In this document: piece after piece, positions 32,788 to 41,565 of the stretch
Layout: each line of letters begins with the position of its first letter
Numbering within the stretch: position 1 is the stretch's first letter
From: Rhizobium sp. BK650
GTDB taxonomy: Bacteria; Pseudomonadota; Alphaproteobacteria; Rhizobiales; Rhizobiaceae
NCBI RefSeq assembly: GCF_014195325.1
Contig: NZ_JACIBK010000005.1
Span: 248,001 to 312,000, forward strand
Reading direction: 5' to 3'
DNA length: 64,000 bases
The notes under the pieces: generated by a model
Told to the model about the DNA's origin: nothing
Databases searched by the model: none
The model's input: only the letters and a program-made list of their open reading frames with translations
Program-made: the position numbers and the translations under genes

Positions 32788-33801
32788 ATGCCCAGTGCCT
32801 TTTCGCGTTTTGCCAGGATCGCGGCAATTGCCGTCCTTGCGGGCGCTACCGTCTTTGCCACGATCAGCGATGCCGATGCGCGCCGCGCCGGCGGCTTCGG
32901 CGGTTTCGGGAGCCGTGGCACTCGCACCTTCAGCGCGCCTCCGGTGACGCAGACTGCGCCCGCTCCGGCTGCGCCGATCGAGAGGTCGATGACGCCTCGC
33001 CCGCAGACGACCACGCCCTATAGCACGCAACAGCCGGGCTATGCCGCGCAGCGACCTGGCCTCTTTGGCGGCTTCGGCCGTTCCATGATCGGCGGCCTGA
33101 TCGCCGGCGGCCTCTTCGGCATGCTGCTTGGCCATGGTTTCGGTGGCGGCTTCGGCTTCCTCGGCATGTTGCTGCAGATCGCGCTGATCTTCGGCGCGAT
33201 CACGCTTGCGATGCGCTTCTTCGCCAATCGCCGCCAGCCGTCTTACGGCGCAGGCAGCCAAAGCTATGGCGGGCCGCAGCCCTATAACATGTCGCCGGCC
33301 AATGGCGGATCGTCCTTCCATATACCAGCGATCGGTTCGGGCTCCAGAAGCCAACAGCAGCGCAATGCGCGCCCGGGGGACGAGATCGGCCTTACCCAGG
33401 CGGACCTCGATCAATTCGAGGAGTTGCTAACGAGAGTTCAGACCGCTTATGGCGCGGAAGATTACGGCGCGCTGCGCCGCCTGACGACACCAGAAGCCAT
33501 GTCCTACCTTGCCGAAGAACTTGGCGAGAACGCCACCAATGGCGTCCGCAACCAGGTTTCCGACGTCAAGCTGCTGCAGGGTGATATTGCCGAGGCCTGG
33601 CGTGAGAACGGTCAGGAATATGCGACACTTGCAATGCGCTATTCCTCGATCGACGCCATGGTCGAACGCAATACCGGCCGCGTCGTCTCGGGCGACGACC
33701 GCCGCCCGAGCGAAAGCACCGAGGTCTGGACCTTCGTGCGCAAGCCAGGCGCTGACTGGAAGCTTGCCGCCATCCAGGCTACAGGCCAGCGCGCCGCTTA
33801 A
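32788..33801 (+). CDS. Tim44-like domain protein with signal peptide
   Basis: A 337-residue protein. A signal or anchor (FARIAAIAVLAGATVFAT, about 8-25) leads into a glycine/phenylalanine-rich linker (RRAGGFGGFGSRG) and a proline/threonine-rich part, then a hydrophobic block (about 100-147), and finally a Tim44-like domain from about 200 (LTQADLDQFEELLTRVQTAY). Such proteins are common in Alphaproteobacteria. The mitochondrial Tim44 homologue tethers Hsp70 at the inner membrane, but the bacterial role is not established. Its end overlaps the convergent dehydrogenase gene by four bases. Confidence 0.87.
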   Translation: MPSAFSRFARIAAIAVLAGATVFATISDADARRAGGFGGFGSRGTRTFSAPPVTQTAPAPAAPIERSMTPRPQTTTPYSTQQPGYAAQRPGLFGGFGRSMIGGLIAGGLFGMLLGHGFGGGFGFLGMLLQIALIFGAITLAMRFFANRRQPSYGAGSQSYGGPQPYNMSPANGGSSFHIPAIGSGSRSQQQRNARPGDEIGLTQADLDQFEELLTRVQTAYGAEDYGALRRLTTPEAMSYLAEELGENATNGVRNQVSDVKLLQGDIAEAWRENGQEYATLAMRYSSIDAMVERNTGRVVSGDDRRPSESTEVWTFVRKPGADWKLAAIQATGQRAA

Positions 33802-34826
33802 TTCACCGATACGGGCTTGGAGCGCATACGGGACACCGTTTCGCGCTCCGCTCGCTTGCAGCGCATCGGCGGCAAACCGCGATCCATCAGATCCATATCC
33901 TCGAGCACCATGTCGCCCATTTTCTTGAAGGCGACATCGAGCGCGCCGGCGCGATGGGCCGAGCGGATGAAACCCTTGAGACGGCGGACCGGGTGATCCG
34001 GCGCCAGCGGCTCCTCAGGATAGACGTCGCTTGCTGCAACGATATGGCCGGAAGCGACCGCAGCCATCAACGCATCGAAATCGACGACATCTGCTCGGCT
34101 GAGCAGGATGAAGGCTGCACCCTTGCGCATGCTCGCGAAGGCATCCGCGCCAAGGAAGCCCCGGTTTTCGCTGGTCACGGAAGCGACGACGAAGACGAAA
34201 TCGCTCTGCGTTAACACCTCCTTCAGGCTCGCCGGCTCGACGCCGTTTTCCTCCAGGATCGAACGTGGCATCCAGGGATCGAACACCCTGATCCTGGCCT
34301 TGAAGCCAGAGAGGACCCGCCGCAGCGCTTTGCCGAGATCGCCGAAACCGACGATGCCGATCTCGGAACCCGATATCAGCCGCGCGCTGGCATTGCCCTC
34401 ACCACCCCAAAGCTCATGACCCGTCCGGAAAGCCACGTCGGCATCGATGATGCCGCGCGCGAGGCTGAGCGCAAAGCCGAGGCCGATCTCCGCCACCGGT
34501 TCGGCAAAAACTTGCCCGGTCGTCACCACATGGATGCCGCGCTGAAAGAGGATCTCGTAGGGCATATTGTTGAGGAGATTGCTCTCGACATTGAGGATCG
34601 CACGCAGTTGCGACATCCGACCAAGTGTTTGCGCCGAAAGCGGTGGTTGGCCAATGACGTAGCGTACCTTGCCGAGAGTGTCATCGCCAAGGCCAGCAAT
34701 GTTTTCGGGATCGGCCTCGACGATTTCATATCTCGCGTGGAGTTCTCCGCGCGCCTTGTCGCTGAAGATCAGATCGAGCGTGCGCGGCTCCGGCGCGCTG
34801 ATCGCGAGCGGCCTTTCGGTATCCAT
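33798..34826 (-). CDS. D-2-hydroxyacid dehydrogenase family protein
   Basis: A 342-residue NAD-dependent dehydrogenase. The Rossmann motif is GIVGFGDLG, and the catalytic set appears as Arg in LLSRADVVD, Glu in YPEEPLAPDHP and His in SAHRAGAL. The family reduces 2-keto acids or oxidises D-2-hydroxyacids such as glycerate, lactate or phosphoglycerate; the substrate cannot be told. AGGAGG in front of the ATG at 34826 fixes the start. It is transcribed alone. Confidence 0.9.
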   Translation of the reverse strand: MDTERPLAISAPEPRTLDLIFSDKARGELHARYEIVEADPENIAGLGDDTLGKVRYVIGQPPLSAQTLGRMSQLRAILNVESNLLNNMPYEILFQRGIHVVTTGQVFAEPVAEIGLGFALSLARGIIDADVAFRTGHELWGGEGNASARLISGSEIGIVGFGDLGKALRRVLSGFKARIRVFDPWMPRSILEENGVEPASLKEVLTQSDFVFVVASVTSENRGFLGADAFASMRKGAAFILLSRADVVDFDALMAAVASGHIVAASDVYPEEPLAPDHPVRRLKGFIRSAHRAGALDVAFKKMGDMVLEDMDLMDRGLPPMRCKRAERETVSRMRSKPVSVN

Positions 34827-35074
34827 TATCGGCTCCTCCTTAAGACGCGTCAGCCTGCGCCTCCGCAATATGATTGATAGTCCGGTTCGACGGCACTTGT
34901 GAAGCCGCCTTTCAAATAGGCAATTGCCCACGATATAAGCTTCTGAAATCCCTGACTATTCGGCCGCTTTTCATTGACCGGCAGATCGCTCTGGACTAGC
35001 TTATTCACGCGCCTTGTAACCCAGCCTGAAGGGTCGGCGGCCGCAGGATCAAAATACTCAGAGGGAGTTCGACA

Positions 35075-35674
35075 ATGAAATCAGTCTTCAAGAGCGGAGC
35101 TCTTGCGCTTGCCGCCGCAGCGCTCCCGGCAGCCGCCTACGCCCATCCAGGTGTTGGCGAAGCGGCCGGCCTTGTCCATGGTTTCAGCCACCCGATTTCC
35201 GGCCTTGATCATATCCTCGCCATGGTGATGGTCGGCGTTCTCGCTTCCCAGCTTGGCGGCCGGGCCGTCTGGGCTTTGCCGGCCACTTTCGTGCTCGTTA
35301 TGATCCTTGGCGGCTCGCTTGGCATGGCCGGCATCAATGTGCCGTTCGTTGAAACAGGCATCGCACTTTCCGTCATCGTTCTGGGCACCTTCATTGCGCT
35401 GAACATCCGCGCCTCTACCGCTGCCGCAATTGGCATTGTCGGCCTTTTTGCGATCTTCCACGGCCATGCGCACGGCGTGGAAATGCCTGAAAATGCCGGG
35501 GGTGCTGCCTATGCTGCAGGTTTCACGATCGCCACCGCCTTGCTGCACATGACCGGCCTCGGCCTCGGCTTCTTGATTGCCCGCTTCGGCGAGCGCCAGG
35601 GCGCCTTCATGGTTCGCACAGCGGGCGGTGTTGCCGCCGTTGCCGGCATCGGCATCATTGCCGGCCTCATCTGA
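35075..35674 (+). CDS. HupE/UreJ-family metal permease
   Basis: A 199-residue membrane protein with a signal peptide (residues 1-22, ending AYA) and about six helices. The mature protein starts HPGVGEA, and the family His motifs HPISGLDHILAM and FHGHAHG are present. HupE/UreJ proteins bring in nickel for hydrogenase or urease; some carry cobalt. No hydrogenase or urease gene is in this window, so it may feed a distant enzyme. GAGGGAG precedes the ATG. Confidence 0.9.
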   Translation: MKSVFKSGALALAAAALPAAAYAHPGVGEAAGLVHGFSHPISGLDHILAMVMVGVLASQLGGRAVWALPATFVLVMILGGSLGMAGINVPFVETGIALSVIVLGTFIALNIRASTAAAIGIVGLFAIFHGHAHGVEMPENAGGAAYAAGFTIATALLHMTGLGLGFLIARFGERQGAFMVRTAGGVAAVAGIGIIAGLI

Positions 35675-35711
35675 GGCGCGGCCTCGCGCCGCAATTTATT
35701 CAGTCCCGAAC

Positions 35712-35748
35712 GCCCGGCCGACTTCGTCTGCCGGGCATTTTATTTTTT
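35712..35748 (+). terminator. Rho-independent terminator after hupE-like gene
   Basis: GCCCGGC at 35712-35718 pairs with GCCGGGC at 35730-35736, followed by a T-rich run (ATTTTATTTTTT). It lies 38 bases after the HupE-type stop codon and ends that transcript. Confidence 0.88.
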
Positions 35749-35755
35749 ACCAAAC

Positions 35756-35769
35756 TTGACTCAGATCAA
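35756..35769. promoter_or_regulatory. FixK/FNR-type box upstream of the regulator-cyd operon
   Basis: The sequence TTGACTCAGATCAA matches TTGA-N6-TCAA, the anaerobox bound by FNR/FixK/FnrN proteins. It lies 155 bases before the regulator gene that opens the cyd operon. A box centred near -41.5 would start transcription near 35804. Low-oxygen activation of cytochrome bd genes fits this placement. Confidence 0.6.
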
Positions 35770-35880
35770 TTCCAGACGCCCGACATCCGTCTAGTAGAGA
35801 GGCGGCTCAGTCGAAACATGCATCCAAATTGCCGCAGCCTCGCCTGCGCAATTGCCGCATAAACACGAATGTCTGTATAG

Positions 35881-35904
35881 TGATTTCAGAAATTTCTGAA
35901 ATCA
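35881..35904. promoter_or_regulatory. 24-bp perfect palindrome, probable operator of the GbsR/MarR-type regulator
   Basis: TGATTTCAGAAA followed directly by TTTCTGAAATCA is a perfect 24-base palindrome, 20 bases before the ATG of the regulator gene. TGTCTG (35870-35875) and CAGACA (35905-35910) form a wider imperfect frame around it. A dimeric winged-helix repressor controlling its own operon is the simplest reading. Confidence 0.7.
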
Positions 35905-35924
35905 CAGACACAACGGAAATAACA

Positions 35925-36500
35925 ATGAATCTCCCGCCTCTCGTTCAGTCCTTCGTCCTGCACTTCGGCGAAATGGGTTCCCGCTGGGGCATCAACCGGA
36001 CGGTCGGCCAGATCTACGCCCTGCTCTATGTCTCGCCTTCACCCCTTTGCGCTGAGGAGATCGTCGATGCGCTCGGCATATCGCGCTCGAACGTTTCCAT
36101 GAGCCTTCGCGAGCTGCAGGCCTGGAACCTCGTGCTTCTGCGCCATAAGCCCGATGACCGGCGCGACTTCTTCACCACACCCGATGATGTCTGGACGATC
36201 CTCAGGACACTTGCCGAAGAGCGCAAGAAGCGCGAGGTCGATCCGACACTGTCGATGCTGCGTGAGATCCTCATGCAGCGCCCGGCAAGCGAAGCCGAAC
36301 GCCATGCGCAGCAGCGTATGAGCGAGATGCATACGCTCATCGAGCAGCTGACGCATTGGTACGAGGACGTAAAACAACTTGAAACAGAAAGACTTGCAAC
36401 GTTACTCTCGCTCGGCGCGAAAGTGAGCAAATTTCTGGAGACCAAAGACAGGGTCGTTTCGCTTGGTCGCCGCCGTTCCAATACAGCGAACAAGAGCTAG
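35925..36500 (+). CDS. GbsR/MarR-type transcriptional regulator of the cyd operon
   Basis: A 191-residue winged-helix regulator. The DNA-binding part is LCAEEIVDALGISRSNVSMS then LRELQAWNLV (about 45-75), with the wing RHKPDDRRDFFTT. The C-terminal half is helical and should dimerise. The ATG at 35925 follows a 24-base palindrome, its probable operator. The cydD gene starts four bases after its stop, so it is the first gene of a cyd operon and likely controls it. The signal it senses is unknown. Confidence 0.88.
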   Translation: MNLPPLVQSFVLHFGEMGSRWGINRTVGQIYALLYVSPSPLCAEEIVDALGISRSNVSMSLRELQAWNLVLLRHKPDDRRDFFTTPDDVWTILRTLAEERKKREVDPTLSMLREILMQRPASEAERHAQQRMSEMHTLIEQLTHWYEDVKQLETERLATLLSLGAKVSKFLETKDRVVSLGRRRSNTANKS

Positions 36501-36504
36501 AGCC

Positions 36505-38211
36505 ATGACCCGTGCTTTCTTCGACGCGAGAGACCAGCAAGTGGTCGAGATGCCGGATCGGAAAGCCACGGCACGCAAGATGTCCAAGACTCGAAACCGT
36601 CTGCGAAGCGCCGCGATGCTACAAGCCTTTGCTGCCGCGTTCTGGATTCCCCAGGCAGGCCTGCTTGCCTGGTCCGTCGGCCGGCTCGCCGATGGTGGAA
36701 GCCCTGCCGATCTCCTTTGGCCGGCGGTCTTTATCCTGTTGTTCGGCATCGTCAAGAGCAGTCTCGATGCGGCGGGCGGACGCCTTGCCTTTTGCGCGGC
36801 ACGTACCGAGCTCAGCGAGAAACGCGCCACCGCCATCCGGCTGCTTGCCCGCCTTTCGCCTGTCGAGGCCGGCCGCCCTGCTTCCGGCGAGGCTGCCAGC
36901 GTGCTCGGGGAACAGGCCGAAATGATCGTGCCCTATCTCGCTCGTTTCCGGCCGGCGCGGATGAAGGCGAGCTTCGTGCCGCTCGTCACCCTCGCCTGCA
37001 TTTTTCCGATCTCCTGGTTCGCGGCGCTCCTGCTGCTTTCTGCAGCGCCGCTCATTCCGATCTTCATGGCGCTGATTGGCTTTCGCGCGCAGGCCGCAAG
37101 CGAAAAGCAGCTTATAGCAACCGGCAGCCTCAACGCTTTCCTGCTGGACCGCCTGCGCGGTCTTGCAACGATCCGCTCTCTCGATGCGGTCGATGCCACA
37201 GCGCTGAGGCTTCGGGTAGAAGCAGAATCACTGCGCCTGCGCACCATGTCAGTGCTGAAGATTGCGTTCCTGTCGTCTGCCGTACTCGAACTCTTTTCGG
37301 CGCTCGGCGTGGCGATGACCGCCGTCTATGTCGGCTTCACCCTGCTCGGCGAGATCCGCTTTGGCACCTGGTCGGGCAGCCTTGACCTTTCGCAGGGCCT
37401 GTTCGTCCTGCTGTTGGCACCCGCCTTTTTCGAGCCGCTGCGTGAACTCTCCGCCGTCTGGCATGACCGCGCCTCGGGCGAGGCCGCGCTCAAGGCGCTG
37501 AATGTGCTGGCTGCGAAAGGCATGACGCTTCCCGAACGGGAAAAGACAGAAGCTTTTGCCGCGAACGAGCCCCTCGCTGTTCGCCTGGAAAACATCAGCT
37601 TTCGTTACCATTCGGATCATCCGCCAATCATTGACGGCTTCAATCTCGACATCGCCGGCGGCGAGCACGTGGCATTGCTTGGCGCCAGCGGTACCGGCAA
37701 ATCAACCTTGTTGTCACTGATTGCTGGTCTCGCACCCTGCGATGAAGGCCGGGTTTTGATTGACGGCGCAGCGGCAGATCGCAGCAAATTGGGCTGGATC
37801 GGCCAAAGGCCGCATATTTTCTCGGGTACCGTTGTCGGCAATATTGCGCTCGGTCGAGCCGGTATCACGGAGACGGAAATCTCTAAGGCGCTCGAACTCG
37901 CCAAGCTTGGCAATGTCGCGAAAGCCTATGGACATCGCCCCCTTGGAGAGGGCGGAATCGGTTTCTCAGGAGGTGAGGCGTTGCGCCTTGCAATCGCGCG
38001 GGCTGCCTGCGACCGCGAGATCCGCATCATCCTTGCCGATGAGCCGACCGCCCATCTCGATGCCGAGACCGCTTTCGAGATCACCGAGAGCCTGCTTGCT
38101 CTCGCGGAGGGCCGCACGCTGATTGTCGCAACACACGACCCGCTGCTCGCCGCACGGATGAACCGCACCATTCGCCTCGGTGCCGAACGTCTTCTGGAGG
38201 CTGCTGAGTAA
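36505..38211 (+). CDS. cydD: Thiol reductant ABC exporter subunit CydD
   Basis: A 568-residue half-transporter: six membrane helices (to about residue 320) and an ATPase domain with Walker A GASGTGKST, signature FSGGEALRLAIARA and Walker B ILADEPTAHLD. CydDC exports glutathione or cysteine to the periplasm and binds haem, and is needed to assemble cytochrome bd. The ATG at 36505 was chosen as the first start after the regulator stop; the ribosome site is weak, so it may be coupled. The following cydC overlaps by one base (TAATG). Confidence 0.94.
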   Translation: MTRAFFDARDQQVVEMPDRKATARKMSKTRNRLRSAAMLQAFAAAFWIPQAGLLAWSVGRLADGGSPADLLWPAVFILLFGIVKSSLDAAGGRLAFCAARTELSEKRATAIRLLARLSPVEAGRPASGEAASVLGEQAEMIVPYLARFRPARMKASFVPLVTLACIFPISWFAALLLLSAAPLIPIFMALIGFRAQAASEKQLIATGSLNAFLLDRLRGLATIRSLDAVDATALRLRVEAESLRLRTMSVLKIAFLSSAVLELFSALGVAMTAVYVGFTLLGEIRFGTWSGSLDLSQGLFVLLLAPAFFEPLRELSAVWHDRASGEAALKALNVLAAKGMTLPEREKTEAFAANEPLAVRLENISFRYHSDHPPIIDGFNLDIAGGEHVALLGASGTGKSTLLSLIAGLAPCDEGRVLIDGAAADRSKLGWIGQRPHIFSGTVVGNIALGRAGITETEISKALELAKLGNVAKAYGHRPLGEGGIGFSGGEALRLAIARAACDREIRIILADEPTAHLDAETAFEITESLLALAEGRTLIVATHDPLLAARMNRTIRLGAERLLEAAE

Positions 38212-39902
38212 TGATCTCCTTCCGCAAAGATATCAAGCCGATCCTGCACCTGTTCATGCAAACGCGCCGTAGGGAATTGTTGCTCGGCGCAGCATTGTCG
38301 GCGGCGACCGTCATGGCCGGCATTGCCCTTCTCGGCCTGTCGGGCTGGTTCATCACGGCAACCGCGCTGGCGGGCCTTTCCGCAGCGACCGTAGCCGCCT
38401 TTGACGTCTTTGCGCCATCGGCCGGCATCCGTTTCCTTGCGCTTCTGCGCACCGCTGCGCGCTATGGCGAAAGACTGGCGACCCACAATGCGGCGCTCGC
38501 CGTGCTCGCCGCACTTCGCGAGCGCCTGTTCCGCGGCTGGGCCTTGCCCGGTGCGGCGCGTACACTTCGCAATCGGCCGGCTCGGCTGCTTTTCCGGCTA
38601 ACGGCCGATGTCGACGCGCTGGATTCACTTTATCTTCGCATTCTTGTGCCAGCAGCCGTAGCAGTTGGCACGGCACTTGTTGTCAGCGTGACACTTGGCT
38701 TGATGCATCCGCTGTTCGGCCTGCTCTTTGGCCTTTGCCTCCTTCTGGTAGGACTTGGTCTGCCGCTCGTCGCCAGCCGCCTGGCGCTGAACGAGGCGCG
38801 CCGCCGCGCCTACGGCATCGAAACCATCCGGTCGCGGACCATCGATCTCGTTGCCGGCCAAACCGATCTCTTGATGGCCAACCGCCTTGACGCGCAACAG
38901 CAGGCAATCGCCGTTGCGGATATCTATACCGCAAGGGCCGACAATCGGTTGAATCGGATTGAGACCGGAGTGACCTTCAGCTTCGGCCTCTTTTCCACCG
39001 CCATGCTGGTCGCGGCATTGCTGACATCGGCGAGGCTGATGCAGGCCGGCTTGATCACCGCACCCGTTGCCGCGCTCGCTGTGCTCGTCGTCTTTGCCGC
39101 AACGGAGCCCTTTGCCGCATTGCGCCGTGGCTCGATGGAATTCGGCAGGACGATGCTGGCAGCCAGACGCATCGGTCCACGCCTTTCGCCCGTTGAAGCC
39201 GATTTCGCTCCAAAGGCCCCGGCTCATGAACTTGCCTTCGCACTTCAGAATGTCACTGTCGCTCATGACGGGGCGGCACTGCCGGCATTGCAGGACGTGA
39301 CGCTCGAACTTCGCCGCGGCGAGCGCATTGCCGTCATCGGCAGCAGTGGCGCCGGCAAATCAACGCTGCTTTCCCTGCTTTCTGGAGAATTGCCGCCCGC
39401 CGACGGCATGGTAGCGTCGCTGGACGCAACTTCGCTCACGCAGCGCACCGAGCTTTTCCAGGATACGCTGCGCGGCAACCTGATGCTTGCCGCGCCCGAT
39501 GCCGATGACGATCGTCTGCACGATGCGCTCGCCGCCGCCGGCTTGCTTGCCGATGTTAAGGCACTGCCAGCAGGTCTTAATACGCGGCTCGGCGAAGGCG
39601 GCATGGGGCTTTCAGGCGGCCAATCGCGGCGGCTGGCGCTAGCGCGCCTCTTCCTGCGCGATACGCCGATCTGGCTGCTCGACGAGCCAACCGAGGGGCT
39701 TGATGGCGACACGGCGCGGGACGTGCTTCATCGCCTCGCGCTGAGAGCCAAGGGCCGCGCACTTGTCATTGCCACGCATATTCGCCGTGAAGCGGCACTC
39801 GCAGACGGCATCGCCGTCATCGCGGACGGCCGCATTAAAGAAATTTCGCGCCGTGGAGAGGCGGCGTTCGAAAAGGCGCTCGATCGGCTTCGGCCGGATT
39901 GA
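38211..39902 (+). CDS. cydC: Thiol reductant ABC exporter subunit CydC
   Basis: A 563-residue half-transporter, the partner of CydD. It has six membrane helices, Walker A GSSGAGKST, signature LSGGQSRRLALARL and Walker B LLDEPTEGLD. The ATG overlaps the cydD stop. The gene order cydD, cydC, cydA, cydB, cydX is one operon. Confidence 0.94.
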   Translation: MISFRKDIKPILHLFMQTRRRELLLGAALSAATVMAGIALLGLSGWFITATALAGLSAATVAAFDVFAPSAGIRFLALLRTAARYGERLATHNAALAVLAALRERLFRGWALPGAARTLRNRPARLLFRLTADVDALDSLYLRILVPAAVAVGTALVVSVTLGLMHPLFGLLFGLCLLLVGLGLPLVASRLALNEARRRAYGIETIRSRTIDLVAGQTDLLMANRLDAQQQAIAVADIYTARADNRLNRIETGVTFSFGLFSTAMLVAALLTSARLMQAGLITAPVAALAVLVVFAATEPFAALRRGSMEFGRTMLAARRIGPRLSPVEADFAPKAPAHELAFALQNVTVAHDGAALPALQDVTLELRRGERIAVIGSSGAGKSTLLSLLSGELPPADGMVASLDATSLTQRTELFQDTLRGNLMLAAPDADDDRLHDALAAAGLLADVKALPAGLNTRLGEGGMGLSGGQSRRLALARLFLRDTPIWLLDEPTEGLDGDTARDVLHRLALRAKGRALVIATHIRREAALADGIAVIADGRIKEISRRGEAAFEKALDRLRPD

Positions 39903-39978
39903 GCAATAGGCATGCCCCGCTTGGCCGGCCGGCCATGCGGAAACTCTTGATACCGCGTGGGACCGTGGGAGAAAGACA

Positions 39979-41559
39979 ATGGAATTAGACATCGTTGCGC
40001 TATCGCGCTTCCAATTCGCGCTGACTGCGCTTTATCACTTCCTGTTCGTGCCCTTGACACTCGGCCTTTCCGTGCTGCTCGCCATCATGGAGACGACCTA
40101 TGTCATGACCGGCCGCCAGATCTGGCGGCAAATGACGAAATTCTGGGGCACGCTCTTCGGCATCAACTTCGTGCTGGGCGTCGCAACCGGCATTGTCATG
40201 GAATTCCAGTTCGGCATGAACTGGAGCTATTACAGCTATTATGTCGGAGATATCTTCGGCGCGCCGCTCGCCATCGAGGGCTTGATGGCCTTCTTTCTCG
40301 AAGCGACTTTCGTCGGTCTTTTCTTTTTCGGTTGGGACAGGCTGTCGAAGGTCGGCCACCTCATCGCCACCTGGGCCGTCGCGCTCGGCTCCAATTTCTC
40401 GGCACTCTGGATTCTGGTCGCCAACGGCTGGATGCAAAACCCCGTCGGTTCGGCGCTCAATCCGCAGACGATGCGCATGGAGATAACAAGCTTCTTTGAC
40501 GTTGTCTTCAATCCGGTCGCCCAGGCGAAGTTCGTCCATACGGTTTCGGCCGGCTATGTCTGCGCCTCGATCTTCGTGCTCGGCGTTTCGGCCTGGTACA
40601 TGCTGAAGGGCAGGCACATCGAGCTCGCCAAGCGCTCGATGACGGTCGCGGCATCCTTCGGTCTCGCCTCGGCTCTGTCGGTAGTCGTGCTCGGTGACGA
40701 GAGCGGTTATCTCACCACCGAGAACCAGAAGATGAAGCTCGCCGCGATCGAAGCCATGTGGGAGACGGAACCGGCCCCGGCTGCCTTCACTGCCTTTGGC
40801 TTTCCGGACCAGCAAGCACGCGAGACGCATTTCGCCGTGCGTATTCCCTGGGTCATGGGCCTCATCGGTACACGTTCGCTGACGACGGAAATTCCCGGCA
40901 TCGACCAGTTGGAACAGCAGGCTGAAACTCGGATCCGCGACGGGATCAAGGCCTATGACGCGCTGATGCAGATCCGCTCCGCACCGGCCGTGGATCAGGT
41001 CGCCGAGCAGGTCCGTACGTCGTTCGAGGACCTCGGCCACGACCTTGGTTATGCCCTGCTCCTGAAGCGCTATATCGACGATCCGAGGCAGGCGACCGGC
41101 GAACAGATCGCCCAGGCCGCGCGTGACACAATCCCGCATGTACCGACGCTCTTCTGGTCGTTCCGAATCATGGTCGGTCTCGGTATGTTGTTCATTGTCC
41201 TGACGGCAACCTTCTTCTGGCTGTCGGCCCGCCGGCATCTGGATAGATATCCGCTATTGCTGCGCATCGCAGTCTTCGCCATCCCGCTACCCTGGATTGC
41301 CATCGAGGCCGGCTGGGTGGTCGCCGAGATCGGCCGTCAGCCCTGGGTAATCGAAGGGGTGCTGCCGACGGCAGTCGCCGTTTCCAACCACGGCGCCTCA
41401 GCCGTGCTGCTCACCATCATCGGCTTTGCCGCGCTCTATACGACGCTGATCATCATCGAGATGAGCCTGATGCTCAAGGCGATCCACCAAGGGCCGGAAC
41501 CCGACCATGAGCAGGAAGCTGAGCTCATTTCCGAAACCCTCGTTCCCGCCGCGGAGTGA
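39979..41559 (+). CDS. cydA: Cytochrome bd ubiquinol oxidase subunit I
   Basis: A 526-residue membrane protein, the usual length for long-Q-loop proteobacterial CydA. His20 (ALYHFLF) matches the haem b595 ligand of E. coli CydA, and GRQPWVIEGVLPTA is the conserved GRQPW motif. The large loop at about 245-390 should bind quinol. The oxidase reduces O2 to water with high affinity and also resists nitric oxide and sulfide. GGGAG about nine bases before the ATG gives a good start; a GGCCGGCC-rich short gap separates it from cydC. Confidence 0.97.
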   Translation: MELDIVALSRFQFALTALYHFLFVPLTLGLSVLLAIMETTYVMTGRQIWRQMTKFWGTLFGINFVLGVATGIVMEFQFGMNWSYYSYYVGDIFGAPLAIEGLMAFFLEATFVGLFFFGWDRLSKVGHLIATWAVALGSNFSALWILVANGWMQNPVGSALNPQTMRMEITSFFDVVFNPVAQAKFVHTVSAGYVCASIFVLGVSAWYMLKGRHIELAKRSMTVAASFGLASALSVVVLGDESGYLTTENQKMKLAAIEAMWETEPAPAAFTAFGFPDQQARETHFAVRIPWVMGLIGTRSLTTEIPGIDQLEQQAETRIRDGIKAYDALMQIRSAPAVDQVAEQVRTSFEDLGHDLGYALLLKRYIDDPRQATGEQIAQAARDTIPHVPTLFWSFRIMVGLGMLFIVLTATFFWLSARRHLDRYPLLLRIAVFAIPLPWIAIEAGWVVAEIGRQPWVIEGVLPTAVAVSNHGASAVLLTIIGFAALYTTLIIIEMSLMLKAIHQGPEPDHEQEAELISETLVPAAE

Positions 41560-41565
41560 CCTGTC

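Noticed and set aside
40000-41238. A 412-codon open frame antisense to cydA, and similar long antisense frames (599-1450, 4851-5621, 5634-6524, 52100-53044)
   Set aside because: They are mirror frames of GC-rich coding sequence. Their translations have no domains and low complexity, and the sense genes are certain.
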